NCBI RefSeq assembly: GCF_000620625.1
Contig: NZ_JIAW01000002.1
Location: 1 to 64,000, forward strand
DNA from: Mycobacterium sp. URHB0044
GTDB lineage: Bacteria > Actinomycetota > Actinomycetes > Mycobacteriales > Mycobacteriaceae
Direction of reading: 5' to 3'
Length of the DNA stretch: 64,000 nucleotides
The position numbers and the translations under genes were made by a program. Of this stretch, positions 1-8,257 are shown in pieces. Position 1 is the first letter of the stretch, and each line of letters opens with the position of its first letter. Below the pieces are notes generated by a model. It was not told where the DNA came from. It saw only the letters and a program-made list of their open reading frames with translations, and made no database searches.

Positions 1-33
1 TCGCCTCAAAGTCAAGTGGCTATCGCAACGCGG

Positions 34-1260
34 CTAGGCGGCTTGGTTGAGGAGGGTGGCTAGGCGTTGGGCTGGGGTGTCGAGATCGAGGGTGGGTCGG
101 GGCCGGCTGTTGAGTTTGTCTTGGACCCGTTTGAGATCGGCTTTGGTGTAGCCGCTGAGGTCGGTGCCCTTTTCAAACCAGAACCGCAGTAGCCGATTGG
201 TGTTCTCGTTGCTGCCACGCTGCCAGGGCGAATGGGGATCGCAGAAGTAGACCGGGGCCTGCAACTGCAGGCTGATGTGCTGCCAGCTGGCCATCTCACT
301 GCCGCGGTCCCAGGTGATGGTGCGGCGCAGATGAGCGGGCAGCTCATTCATCGCCTCGATCATCGCGGCGGCCACCGAGTCGGCGGTGTGATCGCCTGGC
401 AGATGCAACAAGATGGTGAATCGGGTGCTGCGCTCGACCAGAGTGCCTATCGCACTGCCACACGCCGTGCCCAGGATCAGGTCACCTTCCCAGTGCCCGG
501 GCACCGCACGGTCATCCACCACGGCGGGACGCTGGCTGATGGTGATCACATCGCTGAACTTCCCGCGGCGCTCAGTGTGACCACGGGGTTTGCGAGCTGC
601 CCGTTTGGTCGACAAGCACTTGTTGAGATCGGCGCGCAGCTGGCCGCGGCCTTGGACGTAGAGACACTTGTAGATGGTTTCGTGGCTCACCTGCGCCAGC
701 TTGTCACCGGGATGATCACGTGCCAAGACCTCAGCGATCAGCTTCGGGCTCCACCCATCGTCCATCCAGGTTTCGATGGTGGCGCACAACCGGGTGTCGT
801 TGAGCTTGAACTCCTTGGGCCGCTTGGCATTCTGGCTAGCTCGGGCATGAGCCAACCCCGCGTGGTAATCCCCGTCGGGATTGCGGTTGCGCCGGATCTC
901 ACGGCTGACCACGCTCGGGTCGCGGCCGAGTTGGCGTGCGATCTCGCCCTGCCTGAGTCCCTGGTCTCGACCCCGCATGATGACCACGCGCTCGTCGTAA
1001 CTGAGATGGTGCCCCCGGCCACCGGCGCGCTCTAGATCACCAGGATCGGCCAATCCCAGAACACCGCTGCCAAGACGTAGCTTCATGGCCCCAGCCTTAC
1101 GCCACCACTGCTGGCCAACAGTGCGGGACACACCGAGTTGTCGCTCGGCTTGCAACACCGACGTCCCACCGCACACCAGATCAAAGAACTGCCGCTTCAA
1201 CCACCACGGCGCCCGGTAACCGCTCGGCATTGCAACCTCCCACATTGATGGATGTTGCAT
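34..1260 (-). mobile_element. IS30-family transposase
   Basis: Transposase of the IS30 family, which moves an insertion sequence by DDE chemistry. The 408-residue product has an N-terminal helix-turn-helix part (about residues 90-125, with LSYDERVVI and the SREIRRN end of the recognition helix). A C-terminal catalytic core follows, with WEGDLI (first Asp), TWDRGSEM (second Asp) and GSNENTNRLLR (Glu). The length fits an intact family member and no frameshift is seen. The gene ends only 33 bases from the left window edge. The only inverted match I can find at the ends is short (ATCGCAA near 22-28 against TTGCGAT at 1287-1293), so the element borders are not settled. It faces the same way as the aldehyde dehydrogenase operon to its right. 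Confidence 0.93.
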
Positions 1261-1327
1261 TGACCGTATGAATCTGCCCGCAATTTTTGCGATCTGACAG
1301 CAGTCTCGGCGGGGATGGCGGGGGAGT

Positions 1328-1741
1328 TCAGAGCTGGGCGGGCGCCGGGGCGTTGGTGAACCAGACGTTCTCCTCGCGCAGACTGCGGCTGCGCCAGCCG
1401 TCCGCCGTCCGGACCATCTCGTGGTGGTAGTACCCGCCGCAGTAGCTCAGGTCCGTCATGCCGGGTAGCTGCATCGGGTTGTAGAACATCGCCCGAACCC
1501 GAGCCGTGTCGCCGTCAACCCCGAGCACTTCGATGTTGCTGACGTAGTGCATCGACATCGGGATCGCACCGAAACCCTTGCTCAGCCAGTCGGCGACCTC
1601 GTCAACCGTGCCTGCCATCGCTCCCGCCGACGAGTAGTCGATGTACGCGTCGGCGGTGAACACCGAGCGGTACAGCTCCCAGTCCTTGGTGTCGACCGCG
1701 CGGGCGTAGCGGTAGAGCAGTGCGGCGATCTCGTCGGTCAC
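1328..1741 (-). CDS. SnoaL-like / NTF2-fold protein
   Basis: Small 137-residue protein of the SnoaL-like (NTF2-fold) group, a cone-shaped fold used by dehydratases, isomerases and ring-hydroxylating dioxygenase beta subunits. The start MTDEIAALLYRYARAVDTKD and the middle VFTADAYIDY are typical of the family: a helical hairpin, then an Asp in the pocket. The exact reaction cannot be told. The GTG start overlaps the stop of the upstream aldehyde dehydrogenase by four bases (GTGA), so the two are translationally coupled and probably act on the same substrate or its product. No signal peptide is present, so it should be cytoplasmic. Confidence 0.8.
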   Translation of the reverse strand: MTDEIAALLYRYARAVDTKDWELYRSVFTADAYIDYSSAGAMAGTVDEVADWLSKGFGAIPMSMHYVSNIEVLGVDGDTARVRAMFYNPMQLPGMTDLSYCGGYYHHEMVRTADGWRSRSLREENVWFTNAPAPAQL

Positions 1742-3222
1742 GCGGGCAGCCCGATCGTCTTGCCCTCCAAGTACTCCCGGTAACCTTCGTCGCCGTTGCG
1801 TCGGCCAAGGCCGCTCTGCTTGGTGCCGCCGAACGGGCTGGTGATGCCGAAGTGGCTCTTGCCGTTGATGGTGACGTTGCCGGTGCGCATGCGCTTCGCC
1901 ACGGCGAGGGCGCGGTCGACGTCAGCGCTGGAGACTTCACCGGACAGTCCGTAGATCGAGTTGTTGGCGATGGCGATCGCCTCGTCCTCGGTGTCGTACG
2001 GCGTGACCGTGAGCACGGGGCCGAAGATCTCCTCCTGGGCCACCCGAGCGTCGGGGTCGACGTCGGCCAGCAGCGTGGGGGACACGTAGTAGCCGGTCGG
2101 CAGGTTCTCCGGAATTCCGCCGCCGGTGACCAGTCGGGCGCCGGAGTCGATGCCGGAGCGGATCAGGCCCAGCACCTTTTCGCGTTGAGTCGCGCTGATC
2201 TGCGGGCCCTGCATGTTGCCCGGCGTCCACGGATCACCGACGGGGAAGCCCTCCATCATGGTCTTGAGGATCTCGATGCCTTCGTCATATCGACTGCGCG
2301 GCAGCAGGATTCGTGAGGGTAGGATGCAGGATTGCCCGGACATGACGCACGCCATCATGGCTGCCAACGGCAGGGCCGAGTTGAAGTCGGCGTCGTCGAG
2401 CACGATGTGGGCGGACTTGCCGCCCAACTCCAGAAGCGTCTTCTTCACCGTCGGCGCGCCGGCGGCCAGAATCGCCCGGCCGGTGGCGGTGGAACCGGTG
2501 AAGGTGATCATGTCCACGCGCGGGTCGGCCGACAACGCCGCACCCACTTCGTTGGCGTTGGACACGACGACGTTGAACACCCCCGCGGGGATGTCGGTTT
2601 CCTCGGCGACGATGCGGCCGTACTCGCTGCCCGACCACGGAGTGAGCTGTGCGGGTTTGAGCACGACGGTGTTGCCTGCCATCAGTGCGGGCACGGTTTC
2701 GGCGATGTTGAGGTAGAACGGCACGTTCCACGGCGTGATCGCTCCGACCACCCCGATCGGCTCGTAGTGAATCTTGCGGCGCGCCGGTCCCATCGGGGTG
2801 TCGTGCACGCCGGTGTCGACGAGGTACTCGAAGTTGCGGGCGTGCTCGGCCCAGTGCTTGACCTCTTCGATGGGGCTCTCGATCTGCGAGCCTGACACAG
2901 TGACGGGGCAGCCGACCTCGGTGATCAACACGCGGCGCAACCGTTCCTTGTTGCGTTCCAGCGCCTCGTGCAACTGCGTCATGCAGTGGTAGCGGAAGTC
3001 CAGGTCGCGGGACCAGTCGGTCTCGTCGAACGCCCGCCGGGCGGCGCCGATGGCCCGGTGCATGTCGGCGACCGTGCCGTCGGTGGCCTGACCGGCCACC
3101 TCCTCGCTGGCCGGGTGGATGACGTCGAACGTGGCTCCGCTGTCGGTATGGCGCAACTCGCCGTCGATCAACATCCGCTCGTCGCCGGCCAACACCCCGG
3201 TGTCGCTCTGCACGTTCGTCAT
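1738..3222 (-). CDS. aldehyde dehydrogenase family protein
   Basis: NAD(P)+-dependent aldehyde dehydrogenase (494 residues, normal length) that would oxidise an aldehyde to its acid. Visible family motifs are the cofactor-site stretch GVVGAITPWNVPFYLN, FTGSTATGRAI, the general-base region LELGGKSAHIV, the catalytic Cys in SGQSCILPSR, EEIFGPVLTV and the C-terminal SPFGGTKQSGLGRRNG. It is the first gene of a two-gene minus-strand operon with the SnoaL-like gene. It is divergent from a TetR regulator at 3370, with an AT-rich candidate operator at 3296-3309 in between. The aldehyde substrate is not evident; the neighbourhood of P450 and Baeyer-Villiger genes suggests an aldehyde from an oxidative catabolic route. 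Confidence 0.93.
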   Translation of the reverse strand: MTNVQSDTGVLAGDERMLIDGELRHTDSGATFDVIHPASEEVAGQATDGTVADMHRAIGAARRAFDETDWSRDLDFRYHCMTQLHEALERNKERLRRVLITEVGCPVTVSGSQIESPIEEVKHWAEHARNFEYLVDTGVHDTPMGPARRKIHYEPIGVVGAITPWNVPFYLNIAETVPALMAGNTVVLKPAQLTPWSGSEYGRIVAEETDIPAGVFNVVVSNANEVGAALSADPRVDMITFTGSTATGRAILAAGAPTVKKTLLELGGKSAHIVLDDADFNSALPLAAMMACVMSGQSCILPSRILLPRSRYDEGIEILKTMMEGFPVGDPWTPGNMQGPQISATQREKVLGLIRSGIDSGARLVTGGGIPENLPTGYYVSPTLLADVDPDARVAQEEIFGPVLTVTPYDTEDEAIAIANNSIYGLSGEVSSADVDRALAVAKRMRTGNVTINGKSHFGITSPFGGTKQSGLGRRNGDEGYREYLEGKTIGLPA

Positions 3223-3295
3223 GCGTCTCCTCGTCTCGATGTAGATCGGTCAGCCGCCCTCATGACGACGAAGCCTAGAGAGCTGCGAGCAAAAA

Positions 3296-3309
3296 TGAAC
3301 GATAATTCA
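3296..3309. promoter_or_regulatory. candidate TetR operator TGAA-N6-TTCA
   Basis: The dyad TGAA-CGATAA-TTCA lies in an AT-rich patch between the divergent aldehyde dehydrogenase (start 3222) and the TetR gene (start 3370). A further half-like element CTGTTCAG follows at about 3323-3330. Its position fits an operator shared by both genes, bound by the adjacent TetR protein. This is inferred from symmetry and place only. Confidence 0.4.
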
Positions 3310-3369
3310 GAAAATAGATCGCCTGTTCAGTTAGGCTCGGTCCACGGTTCGCGCGGAGAGGAGGTTCGG

Positions 3370-4008
3370 ATGAGCGAGCAGGTCGCGGTCTCCGAGTCGC
3401 CGCGCGAGGAACGACGCAGAGTCCGGATGGACACGGCCAGAATGCAGATTCTGGACGCCGCCGAGCGCACCTTCGCCTCGACGGGCTACCACGCCACCAC
3501 CGTGAAATCCATTGCGGAGCAGTGCGAGATCGCCGTCGGCACCATCTACACGTTGTTCGACGACAAGAACGCACTCTTCGAAGGCGTGCTACGCCGTCGC
3601 GGTGCGGCACTCCGGGCGTTGACCGAAGCGAAGGCGTCCCAGCCCGGTCGAGGCGACGACCGACTCGTCGAGCTAGCCGAGCTGCAAATCCGCTTCTTCC
3701 GCGAGCACCCCGACTGGACTCGCGTGGCCTCGATGCTGATGAGCGGGTCGCGTGCCGATCCACCGGCCGGGAACATGTCGCGGCTCTACGAGTCGGGGCA
3801 CAAGGTCGTCGCCGACATCCATGCCGAGGTCATCGCCAGGGGGCAACGCGAGGGGGCCATCCGCAACGGCCCGCCTGGCGCACTGGCGCAGATCTTCATG
3901 GGAATGCTGGAAACCTTCCACGCTCTCGACCGCACGGGAGGCCCCGAGCCGGGCGAGTTCACCCTGGAGGAGTTCCTGGACCTCGTCCGGGCCACCTTCG
4001 GCGCTTGA
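3370..4008 (+). CDS. TetR/AcrR family transcriptional regulator
   Basis: TetR-type one-component repressor of 212 residues. The N-terminal DNA-binding domain (about residues 22-70) shows ILDAAERTFASTGYHATTVK, then IAEQCEIAVGTIYTLFDDKN, the classic HTH with the recognition helix ending in YTLF. The rest is the variable helical ligand-binding domain. ATG 3370 is chosen because GGAGAGGAGG precedes it and the product has the usual family length; the reading frame is open further upstream but would overlap the divergent promoter. It is divergent from the aldehyde dehydrogenase operon, which it probably controls. The ligand is unknown. Its 3' end is 9 bases from the convergent TetR gene at 4018. 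Confidence 0.88.
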   Translation: MSEQVAVSESPREERRRVRMDTARMQILDAAERTFASTGYHATTVKSIAEQCEIAVGTIYTLFDDKNALFEGVLRRRGAALRALTEAKASQPGRGDDRLVELAELQIRFFREHPDWTRVASMLMSGSRADPPAGNMSRLYESGHKVVADIHAEVIARGQREGAIRNGPPGALAQIFMGMLETFHALDRTGGPEPGEFTLEEFLDLVRATFGA

Positions 4009-4017
4009 GGGCGCCGG

Positions 4018-4563
4018 TCAGTCAGCGTGTTTGATGCCGACCGCGTGCCGCAGCTGAGCCAGGAACTGGTCGGTGTCGTCGCTGCGGACGATGTAGTGCG
4101 ACACGGCCACCCGGATGGCGGTGGCCGCCTTCACCGAGCGGTTCGGGCCCTGCAGCAGGCGCTCCAAGCGGGTGCGCATCACGGGGATCACCTGCGTCAG
4201 CTGGGCTATCACGACCTCCGGTTCGATGTCGATCACTCGGACGCCGGAGTAGGCCCGTTGGTATTCCACGATGAAACGCAGTGCAGCATCCAGCTTTTCG
4301 TTGCCGCGAAGGCCCGCGGTGGCCTTGCCGACGCCGGAGTCGAACATCTCGCGCTCGTAGCGGCCGAACGCATCGAGCAGCTCCTCCTTCGATGCGAACC
4401 ACCGATACAGCGTCGGGCGTGACACACCCGCCTGCATGGCGACCTCGGAAAGGCTCAGCTTCGTCTGACCGTTGCGCGCGAGCACCTCGGTGGTGGCGGC
4501 CAGGATCCGTCGTCGGGTCGACGTGTCGTCACCCGACTCGGCGGTGGCCTGCTCGATGGTCAT
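4018..4563 (-). CDS. TetR/AcrR family transcriptional regulator
   Basis: TetR-type repressor, 181 residues from ATG 4563 (a GTG at 4575 is an alternative; GGAAG sits upstream of both). The HTH reads KLSLSEVAMQAGVSRPTLYR followed by WFASKEELLDAF. It is clearly a paralog of the protein encoded at 5215-5790: the HTH and the C-terminal IVRSDDxxxFLAQLRHAxGIK are shared. The pair brackets an MPT63-like secreted protein gene. An inverted repeat ATTACG-N14-CGTAAT at 4619-4644, upstream of this gene, is a candidate autoregulatory operator. Its half-sites and 14-base gap match the operators proposed for the paralog. Confidence 0.88.
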   Translation of the reverse strand: MTIEQATAESGDDTSTRRRILAATTEVLARNGQTKLSLSEVAMQAGVSRPTLYRWFASKEELLDAFGRYEREMFDSGVGKATAGLRGNEKLDAALRFIVEYQRAYSGVRVIDIEPEVVIAQLTQVIPVMRTRLERLLQGPNRSVKAATAIRVAVSHYIVRSDDTDQFLAQLRHAVGIKHAD

Positions 4564-4618
4564 CGGTTCACTCACTTCCAACTCTCGACGTGAACTGATC
4601 GTAGCTGGACGGCGGCAG

Positions 4619-4644
4619 ATTACGGATGCGTCGGCGATCGTAAT
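4619..4644. promoter_or_regulatory. inverted repeat ATTACG-N14-CGTAAT
   Basis: Perfect 6-base arms (ATTACG at 4619-4624, CGTAAT at 4639-4644) with a 14-base gap, between the TetR start at 4563 and the MPT63-like gene at 4729. Half-site core and gap agree with the four TTACA-N14-TGTCA sites elsewhere in the island. Candidate operator of the TetR protein encoded at 4018-4563. Confidence 0.55.
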
Positions 4645-4728
4645 GGGGCTCTCCGGTGTTTTGGCGTTTCGACGCCGCATTCGTGGGTACGGCTCGGCTG
4701 TCTGACACCAGGTCGACGAAGGGAGTCA

Positions 4729-5175
4729 ATGGTGAACATCAAGAAACTGACGAGCGCCGTGGCCGCCGCAGCGGTCACGGTTGGCATGGGGGTCGCCAGC
4801 GTCGCGCCGGCTTCGGCGGCCGACAACATCAAGCCGTTCGGTCAGGAGGAGATCCTGCTCGATCCCGCGACCGGTGCTCCGATGATCGCCTATACGGTTC
4901 ACGGGCTGAATCCCAGTTCGGATGCCGTGCCCCACAACGGCCAGTTGTACGAAGCGACCGTGACCGTCGGCGGGGGCGGGGCCATTCCCATGGTTCCGTG
5001 GTTCAACGCCCGCTCTGAGAACGGCGCCAACTACCGCGTCATCGGCGGCACGGTGCCCGGCAAGATCTACTTCGACGTCGTCGGTGACGCGCCCAACAGC
5101 GTCGTCTACAACGACGGCGTTCGCGACCTTCTGGCATGGATCCCCGGTCCGCCAGAGGGAGGCACCCGCCCCTAA
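4729..5175 (+). CDS. secreted MPT63-family (DUF1942) immunoglobulin-like protein
   Basis: Predicted exported protein of 148 residues related to the mycobacterial secreted antigen MPT63 (Rv1926c). A signal peptide covers residues 1-30 (basic KK near the start, Ala/Val-rich core, SVAPASA-AD cleavage site). The mature part carries family landmarks seen in MPT63: GQLYEATVTV, FNARSENGANYRV, GKIYFDVVGDAP and NDGVRDLLAWIPG. MPT63 has a small beta-sandwich fold and no known enzyme activity, so its role here is open. It sits between two paralogous TetR genes and may be controlled by one of them. ATG 4729 is used; a GTG follows directly as the second codon. Confidence 0.82.
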   Translation: MVNIKKLTSAVAAAAVTVGMGVASVAPASAADNIKPFGQEEILLDPATGAPMIAYTVHGLNPSSDAVPHNGQLYEATVTVGGGGAIPMVPWFNARSENGANYRVIGGTVPGKIYFDVVGDAPNSVVYNDGVRDLLAWIPGPPEGGTRP

Positions 5176-5214
5176 CGGGACCACCAGTCCGCTCAAACCA
5201 AGCAGCCCAAGGGA

Positions 5215-5790
5215 TTACGGGTCCGCGTGGTCTGACTGCTTGATGCCTGCGGCGTGTCGGAGCTGCGCCAGGAAGTCGGCGCCGTCGTCGCTGCGAACCA
5301 GATAGTGCGCAATCGCCACGCGGACCACCGTTGACGCGGCCACGGCGGCGTGCGGGCCGGGGATGAGGCGCTCCAACCGTTCCCGCATCAGCGGCAGCAC
5401 CGCCGCCAGCCGCTTGATCACCTGCTCGGGTTCGACGTCGACCATGCGCAGCCCCGGGTAGGACTGCTGGTATTCGACGATGATCCGCAGTGCCGCATCG
5501 AGTCTCTCGCCGGCAGGCAAACCGACGGAGGCCTCCGCGATGGCGCGTTCGTAGAACTGCCGCTCCCAGCCCGCGAATGCATCCAGCAGTTCCCGCTTCG
5601 AACCGAACCAGCGGTACAGCGTGGGACGGGACACGCCGGCCTGCGCCGCCACCTCGGACAGGCTGAGCTTGGTCATGCCGTTGCTGCCCAGCACCTCGGC
5701 TGTGGCGGCGAGTATCCGCTCGCGAGTCGAGGTGTCGGCCTCGACCGGTGCGGGAAGCCGCGAGGCCGGCAACGGTTGGATCACTGACAT
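5215..5790 (-). CDS. TetR/AcrR regulator, candidate master of the 28-bp motif
   Basis: TetR-type repressor of 191 residues with HTH KLSLSEVAAQAGVSRPTLYR, then WFGSKRELLDAF, and a C-terminal ligand domain. It is paralogous to the product of 4018-4563. The ATG at 5790 lies two bases from a copy of the CTTTACA-N14-TGTCACG motif (5793-5820), so the protein probably represses its own gene. The same motif occurs upstream of the genes starting at 9076/9214, 16596/16690 and 19518. It is divergent from the P450-ferredoxin operon at 5894. The close spacing suggests a leaderless or nearly leaderless mRNA. The inducer is unknown; an acyl-CoA or oxidised intermediate of the pathway is plausible. Confidence 0.88.
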   Translation of the reverse strand: MSVIQPLPASRLPAPVEADTSTRERILAATAEVLGSNGMTKLSLSEVAAQAGVSRPTLYRWFGSKRELLDAFAGWERQFYERAIAEASVGLPAGERLDAALRIIVEYQQSYPGLRMVDVEPEQVIKRLAAVLPLMRERLERLIPGPHAAVAASTVVRVAIAHYLVRSDDGADFLAQLRHAAGIKQSDHADP

Positions 5791-5792
5791 AG

Positions 5793-5820
5793 CTTTACAA
5801 ATTATCGTCGAACTGTCACG
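5793..5820. promoter_or_regulatory. 28-bp operator-like motif, copy 1
   Basis: CTTTACA (5793-5799), 14 bases, TGTCACG (5814-5820). It is an imperfect inverted repeat (TTACA against TGTCA) between the TetR start at 5790 and the P450 start at 5894. It is one of four copies with identical gap length in this island. Confidence 0.7.
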
Positions 5821-5893
5821 CTAAATCGGCAGGCCGTCTCCGTCGGGGCGGGCGAGTTGCTCGGGTGAATCGACTTGGAAAAGGGGATGTTGA

Positions 5894-7183
5894 GTGGCGG
5901 TCGAAAGCGCGGCTCCGGAGGGCAGCGACGCGACCCCGGGATCACGACCGGTGCGCGAGTTCAGTCCCCACGACATCACCTCCCACGGCTTTTGGAGTCA
6001 ATCCTTCGCCGAACGCGACCGCACCTTCGCCCGACTGCGGGCGCTCGACGGAATTACGTGGCACGAGCCGCTGCCGTCGCTGTTCGACGTCGAGGAACCC
6101 GGATTCTGGGCGCTCACCCGGCGCGCCGACATCGCCTACGTCAGCCAGCACCCGGAGCTGTTCACCTCCGCGCAGGGAGTCGCACTGGATCCCATGCCCG
6201 CCGAGGTCCAGCGGTTCGCCTCGTTCTTCCTGACCATGGACCCGCCGCAGCACACCGTCTACCGCAAGCTGATCAGCTCGGCGTTCACCCCACGCAACGT
6301 CCGGCGGATCGAGGAGCAGATTCAGGACACCGCGGTCAAGGTGGTCGACGACCTCGTCGGCGTCGGCGAAATCGACTTCGTGTCAGCGTGTTCGGCGCGA
6401 CTGCCGATGTTGACCATCATGGAGATGCTGGGGGTTCCGCCCTCCGAACAGCCGGCGGTCGCAACCGCTGCGGAGAAACTCTTCGGCATGAGCGACGACG
6501 AGTACGCCACGCTCGAGGAGCGCGCCGCCGCCACCATCAACGAGATCATGCTGCTGGCCAATACCGGCGCCGAGCTGGCCAAGTACCGACGCAGCCACCC
6601 CGGCGACGATTTGATGACCAGCATCGTCAATGCCGAGGTGGACGGTCATCGGTTGACCGACGAGGAGATTGGCGCGTTTCTGATCCTGCTCTCTTCGGCG
6701 GGCAACGACACCACCAAGCAGGCCACCTCGCACGCGATGATGGCGCTGGTCGACAACCCCGGGCAACGGGATTGGTTGATGGAGGACTTCGACGACCGAA
6801 TCGGGCACGCCGTCGAGGAGTTCGTGCGGTGGTCGTCACCGGTGCTGCAATTCGCGCGGTTCGCCACCGAGGACACCGAGATCGCCGGCACGCCCGTCGC
6901 GGGGGGTGAGAAGGTCGGCCTGTTCTACTGTTCGGCCAACCGGGACGAGAACGTGTTCGACGCGCCGGGCGCCTTCGACCTCAGCCGCTCGCCCAACCCG
7001 CACGTCGGATTCGGTGCGGGCGGGCCGCACTTCTGCCTCGGCAACCAGCTGGCCAAGACCGAACTGCGAACCTTTTTCCGCGAGTTGCTGACTCGGTTGA
7101 AACGCGTCGAATTCGGCGCACCGGACTTCCTGCACAGCAACTTCGTGCACGGCATCAAGCGGCTTCCAGCGGTGGTCGAGTAG
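5894..7183 (+). CDS. cytochrome P450
   Basis: Haem-thiolate monooxygenase of 429 residues, normal for a soluble bacterial class I P450. The I-helix oxygen-activation motif is LLSSAGNDTTKQ, the K-helix ExxR is in VEEFVRWSSPV, and the haem loop is GFGAGGPHFCLGNQLAK with Cys at about residue 381 as axial ligand. GTG 5894 (VAVESAAPEG) is preceded by GGAAAAGGGG. A CxxHxxC ferredoxin gene follows 15 bases downstream and is its likely electron donor; no ferredoxin reductase is encoded in the window. The gene is divergent from a TetR regulator with the 28-bp motif in the gap. The haem loop resembles P450s acting on steroid or branched lipid substrates, but that does not fix the substrate. Confidence 0.93.
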   Translation: MAVESAAPEGSDATPGSRPVREFSPHDITSHGFWSQSFAERDRTFARLRALDGITWHEPLPSLFDVEEPGFWALTRRADIAYVSQHPELFTSAQGVALDPMPAEVQRFASFFLTMDPPQHTVYRKLISSAFTPRNVRRIEEQIQDTAVKVVDDLVGVGEIDFVSACSARLPMLTIMEMLGVPPSEQPAVATAAEKLFGMSDDEYATLEERAAATINEIMLLANTGAELAKYRRSHPGDDLMTSIVNAEVDGHRLTDEEIGAFLILLSSAGNDTTKQATSHAMMALVDNPGQRDWLMEDFDDRIGHAVEEFVRWSSPVLQFARFATEDTEIAGTPVAGGEKVGLFYCSANRDENVFDAPGAFDLSRSPNPHVGFGAGGPHFCLGNQLAKTELRTFFRELLTRLKRVEFGAPDFLHSNFVHGIKRLPAVVE

Positions 7184-7198
7184 GAGAGCGGGGACGCC

Positions 7199-7390
7199 AT
7201 GAGGGTCGAAGTCGACCTCGACAAATGCACCGGGCACGGTATCTGCGAATCGATCGCCGAGGACGTGTTCGAGGTTCAGGACGACGGCAGCGTGCTGATC
7301 CACGATGCCGATCGGCCGGAGTCAGACCGGGATCGGATGCGGCAAGCCGTGACGCAGTGCCCCGCTGCGGCACTTCGCCTGGTGGACTGA
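7199..7390 (+). CDS. P450-type [3Fe-4S] ferredoxin (CxxHxxC)
   Basis: Ferredoxin of 63 residues that passes single electrons from a reductase to a cytochrome P450. Cluster ligands are Cys10, Cys16 and Cys54 (the last followed by Pro). The fourth cysteine position is His13 (C-TG-H-GI-C), the pattern common in mycobacterial P450-linked ferredoxins that hold a 3Fe-4S cluster. The start MRVEVDLDKCTGHGICESIA is typical. It is 15 bases after the P450 gene, with a GGAG-like site before ATG 7199, so the two form an operon. Confidence 0.93.
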   Translation: MRVEVDLDKCTGHGICESIAEDVFEVQDDGSVLIHDADRPESDRDRMRQAVTQCPAAALRLVD

Positions 7391-7411
7391 GGCTTTGGGT
7401 CCGGCCCGCGC

Positions 7412-8233
7412 CTATCGCGGCGGCATGGGGCGGACGAGCACCGACTGCTGAATGCCGCCGATCGCTCCACTCTCATCGAACAGCGTGCCGATCGTGGTCC
7501 CGATGCCGTCGGGGCCGTAGCTGGTCTCGGCGCGGATGCCCGTCCATTCGCCCTCCGGCACGCGGTGCAGGTGCACCACCAGATCCGTGTTCATGAACGT
7601 CCACTTCCTGATGTCCAACTTGGTGCCGATGCCGTTGGCGTCGTCGGCCACGGCGAACAACCGCTGCAGCGGCGTCATGGCTTCACCCTTGACGAGGGCG
7701 ACGGTTGGCCTGATCCACGACTCGCCGGGTCCGTCGGCCATCGGCGTGGTCAGCCAGCGCCAGTCCAGACTGTGCACGTAGTTGGGGTCCCAGTCCTTGG
7801 CGAGGTCCCGGCTGACCGCGTCCGACAGCGGACGCAGTGGCGGGGCGGGCGAGTGCACCACGCCGACGGTGTCCAGCGTCGTCATCCGCCAGCCGCTCGC
7901 TCTGGCCACCGGTCGGGGTGTGCCGTCCGGGCCCAGCGCCAGCATCTCGGCGCTGAGCAGTTCGATCTGCCTGCCCGGCCGGTCCACCCGGGAGCGCACC
8001 CACAAGTCGCCTTCGGCGGGGACGCCGCCCAGCAGGTCGATCATCACCCGGCTCAGCCGGGCATCGTCACGAGGTGCGCACCGTTCCAGCGCGCGCACCA
8101 GCAACGAGGACACGGGCGCGGCATGCTGAATGGCGGCAGTCCAGGTGCTGCGGACCATGTCGGTAGCCGTGAACTTCTCGCCGTGCGCGTCGTCGGCATC
8201 GATCAGTACGTAGTACGAGTCGGACATCTCCAC
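7412..8233 (-). CDS. TesB-like acyl-CoA thioesterase family protein
   Basis: Protein of 273 residues resembling the double-hotdog thioesterase family (TesB/4HBT_3) common in mycobacteria, which would hydrolyse an acyl-CoA to the free acid and CoA. The two repeats can be sensed from WTAAIQHAAPVSSLLVRALE and LLGGVPAEGDLWVRSRVDRP in the first half and RPTVALVKGEAMTPLQRL, then KWTFMNTDLVVHLHRVP and ETSYGPDGIGTTIGTLFD in the second. Start is ATG 8233; ATG 8227 (MSDSYYV) is an alternative. The gene is convergent with the ferredoxin gene and lies 24 bases downstream of the SMP-30-like gene, which shares its strand, so both are probably transcribed from the motif-bearing promoter near 9108. Family assignment is by overall pattern rather than one decisive motif. 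Confidence 0.72.
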   Translation of the reverse strand: MEMSDSYYVLIDADDAHGEKFTATDMVRSTWTAAIQHAAPVSSLLVRALERCAPRDDARLSRVMIDLLGGVPAEGDLWVRSRVDRPGRQIELLSAEMLALGPDGTPRPVARASGWRMTTLDTVGVVHSPAPPLRPLSDAVSRDLAKDWDPNYVHSLDWRWLTTPMADGPGESWIRPTVALVKGEAMTPLQRLFAVADDANGIGTKLDIRKWTFMNTDLVVHLHRVPEGEWTGIRAETSYGPDGIGTTIGTLFDESGAIGGIQQSVLVRPMPPR

Positions 8234-8257
8234 CTTTCTGAGGTCAGGCGTTTTGCG

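Noticed and set aside
232..1035. Long plus-strand open frame opposite the transposase
   Set aside because: It lies antisense to a well-supported IS30 transposase and shows no domain; a shadow of high-GC coding sequence.
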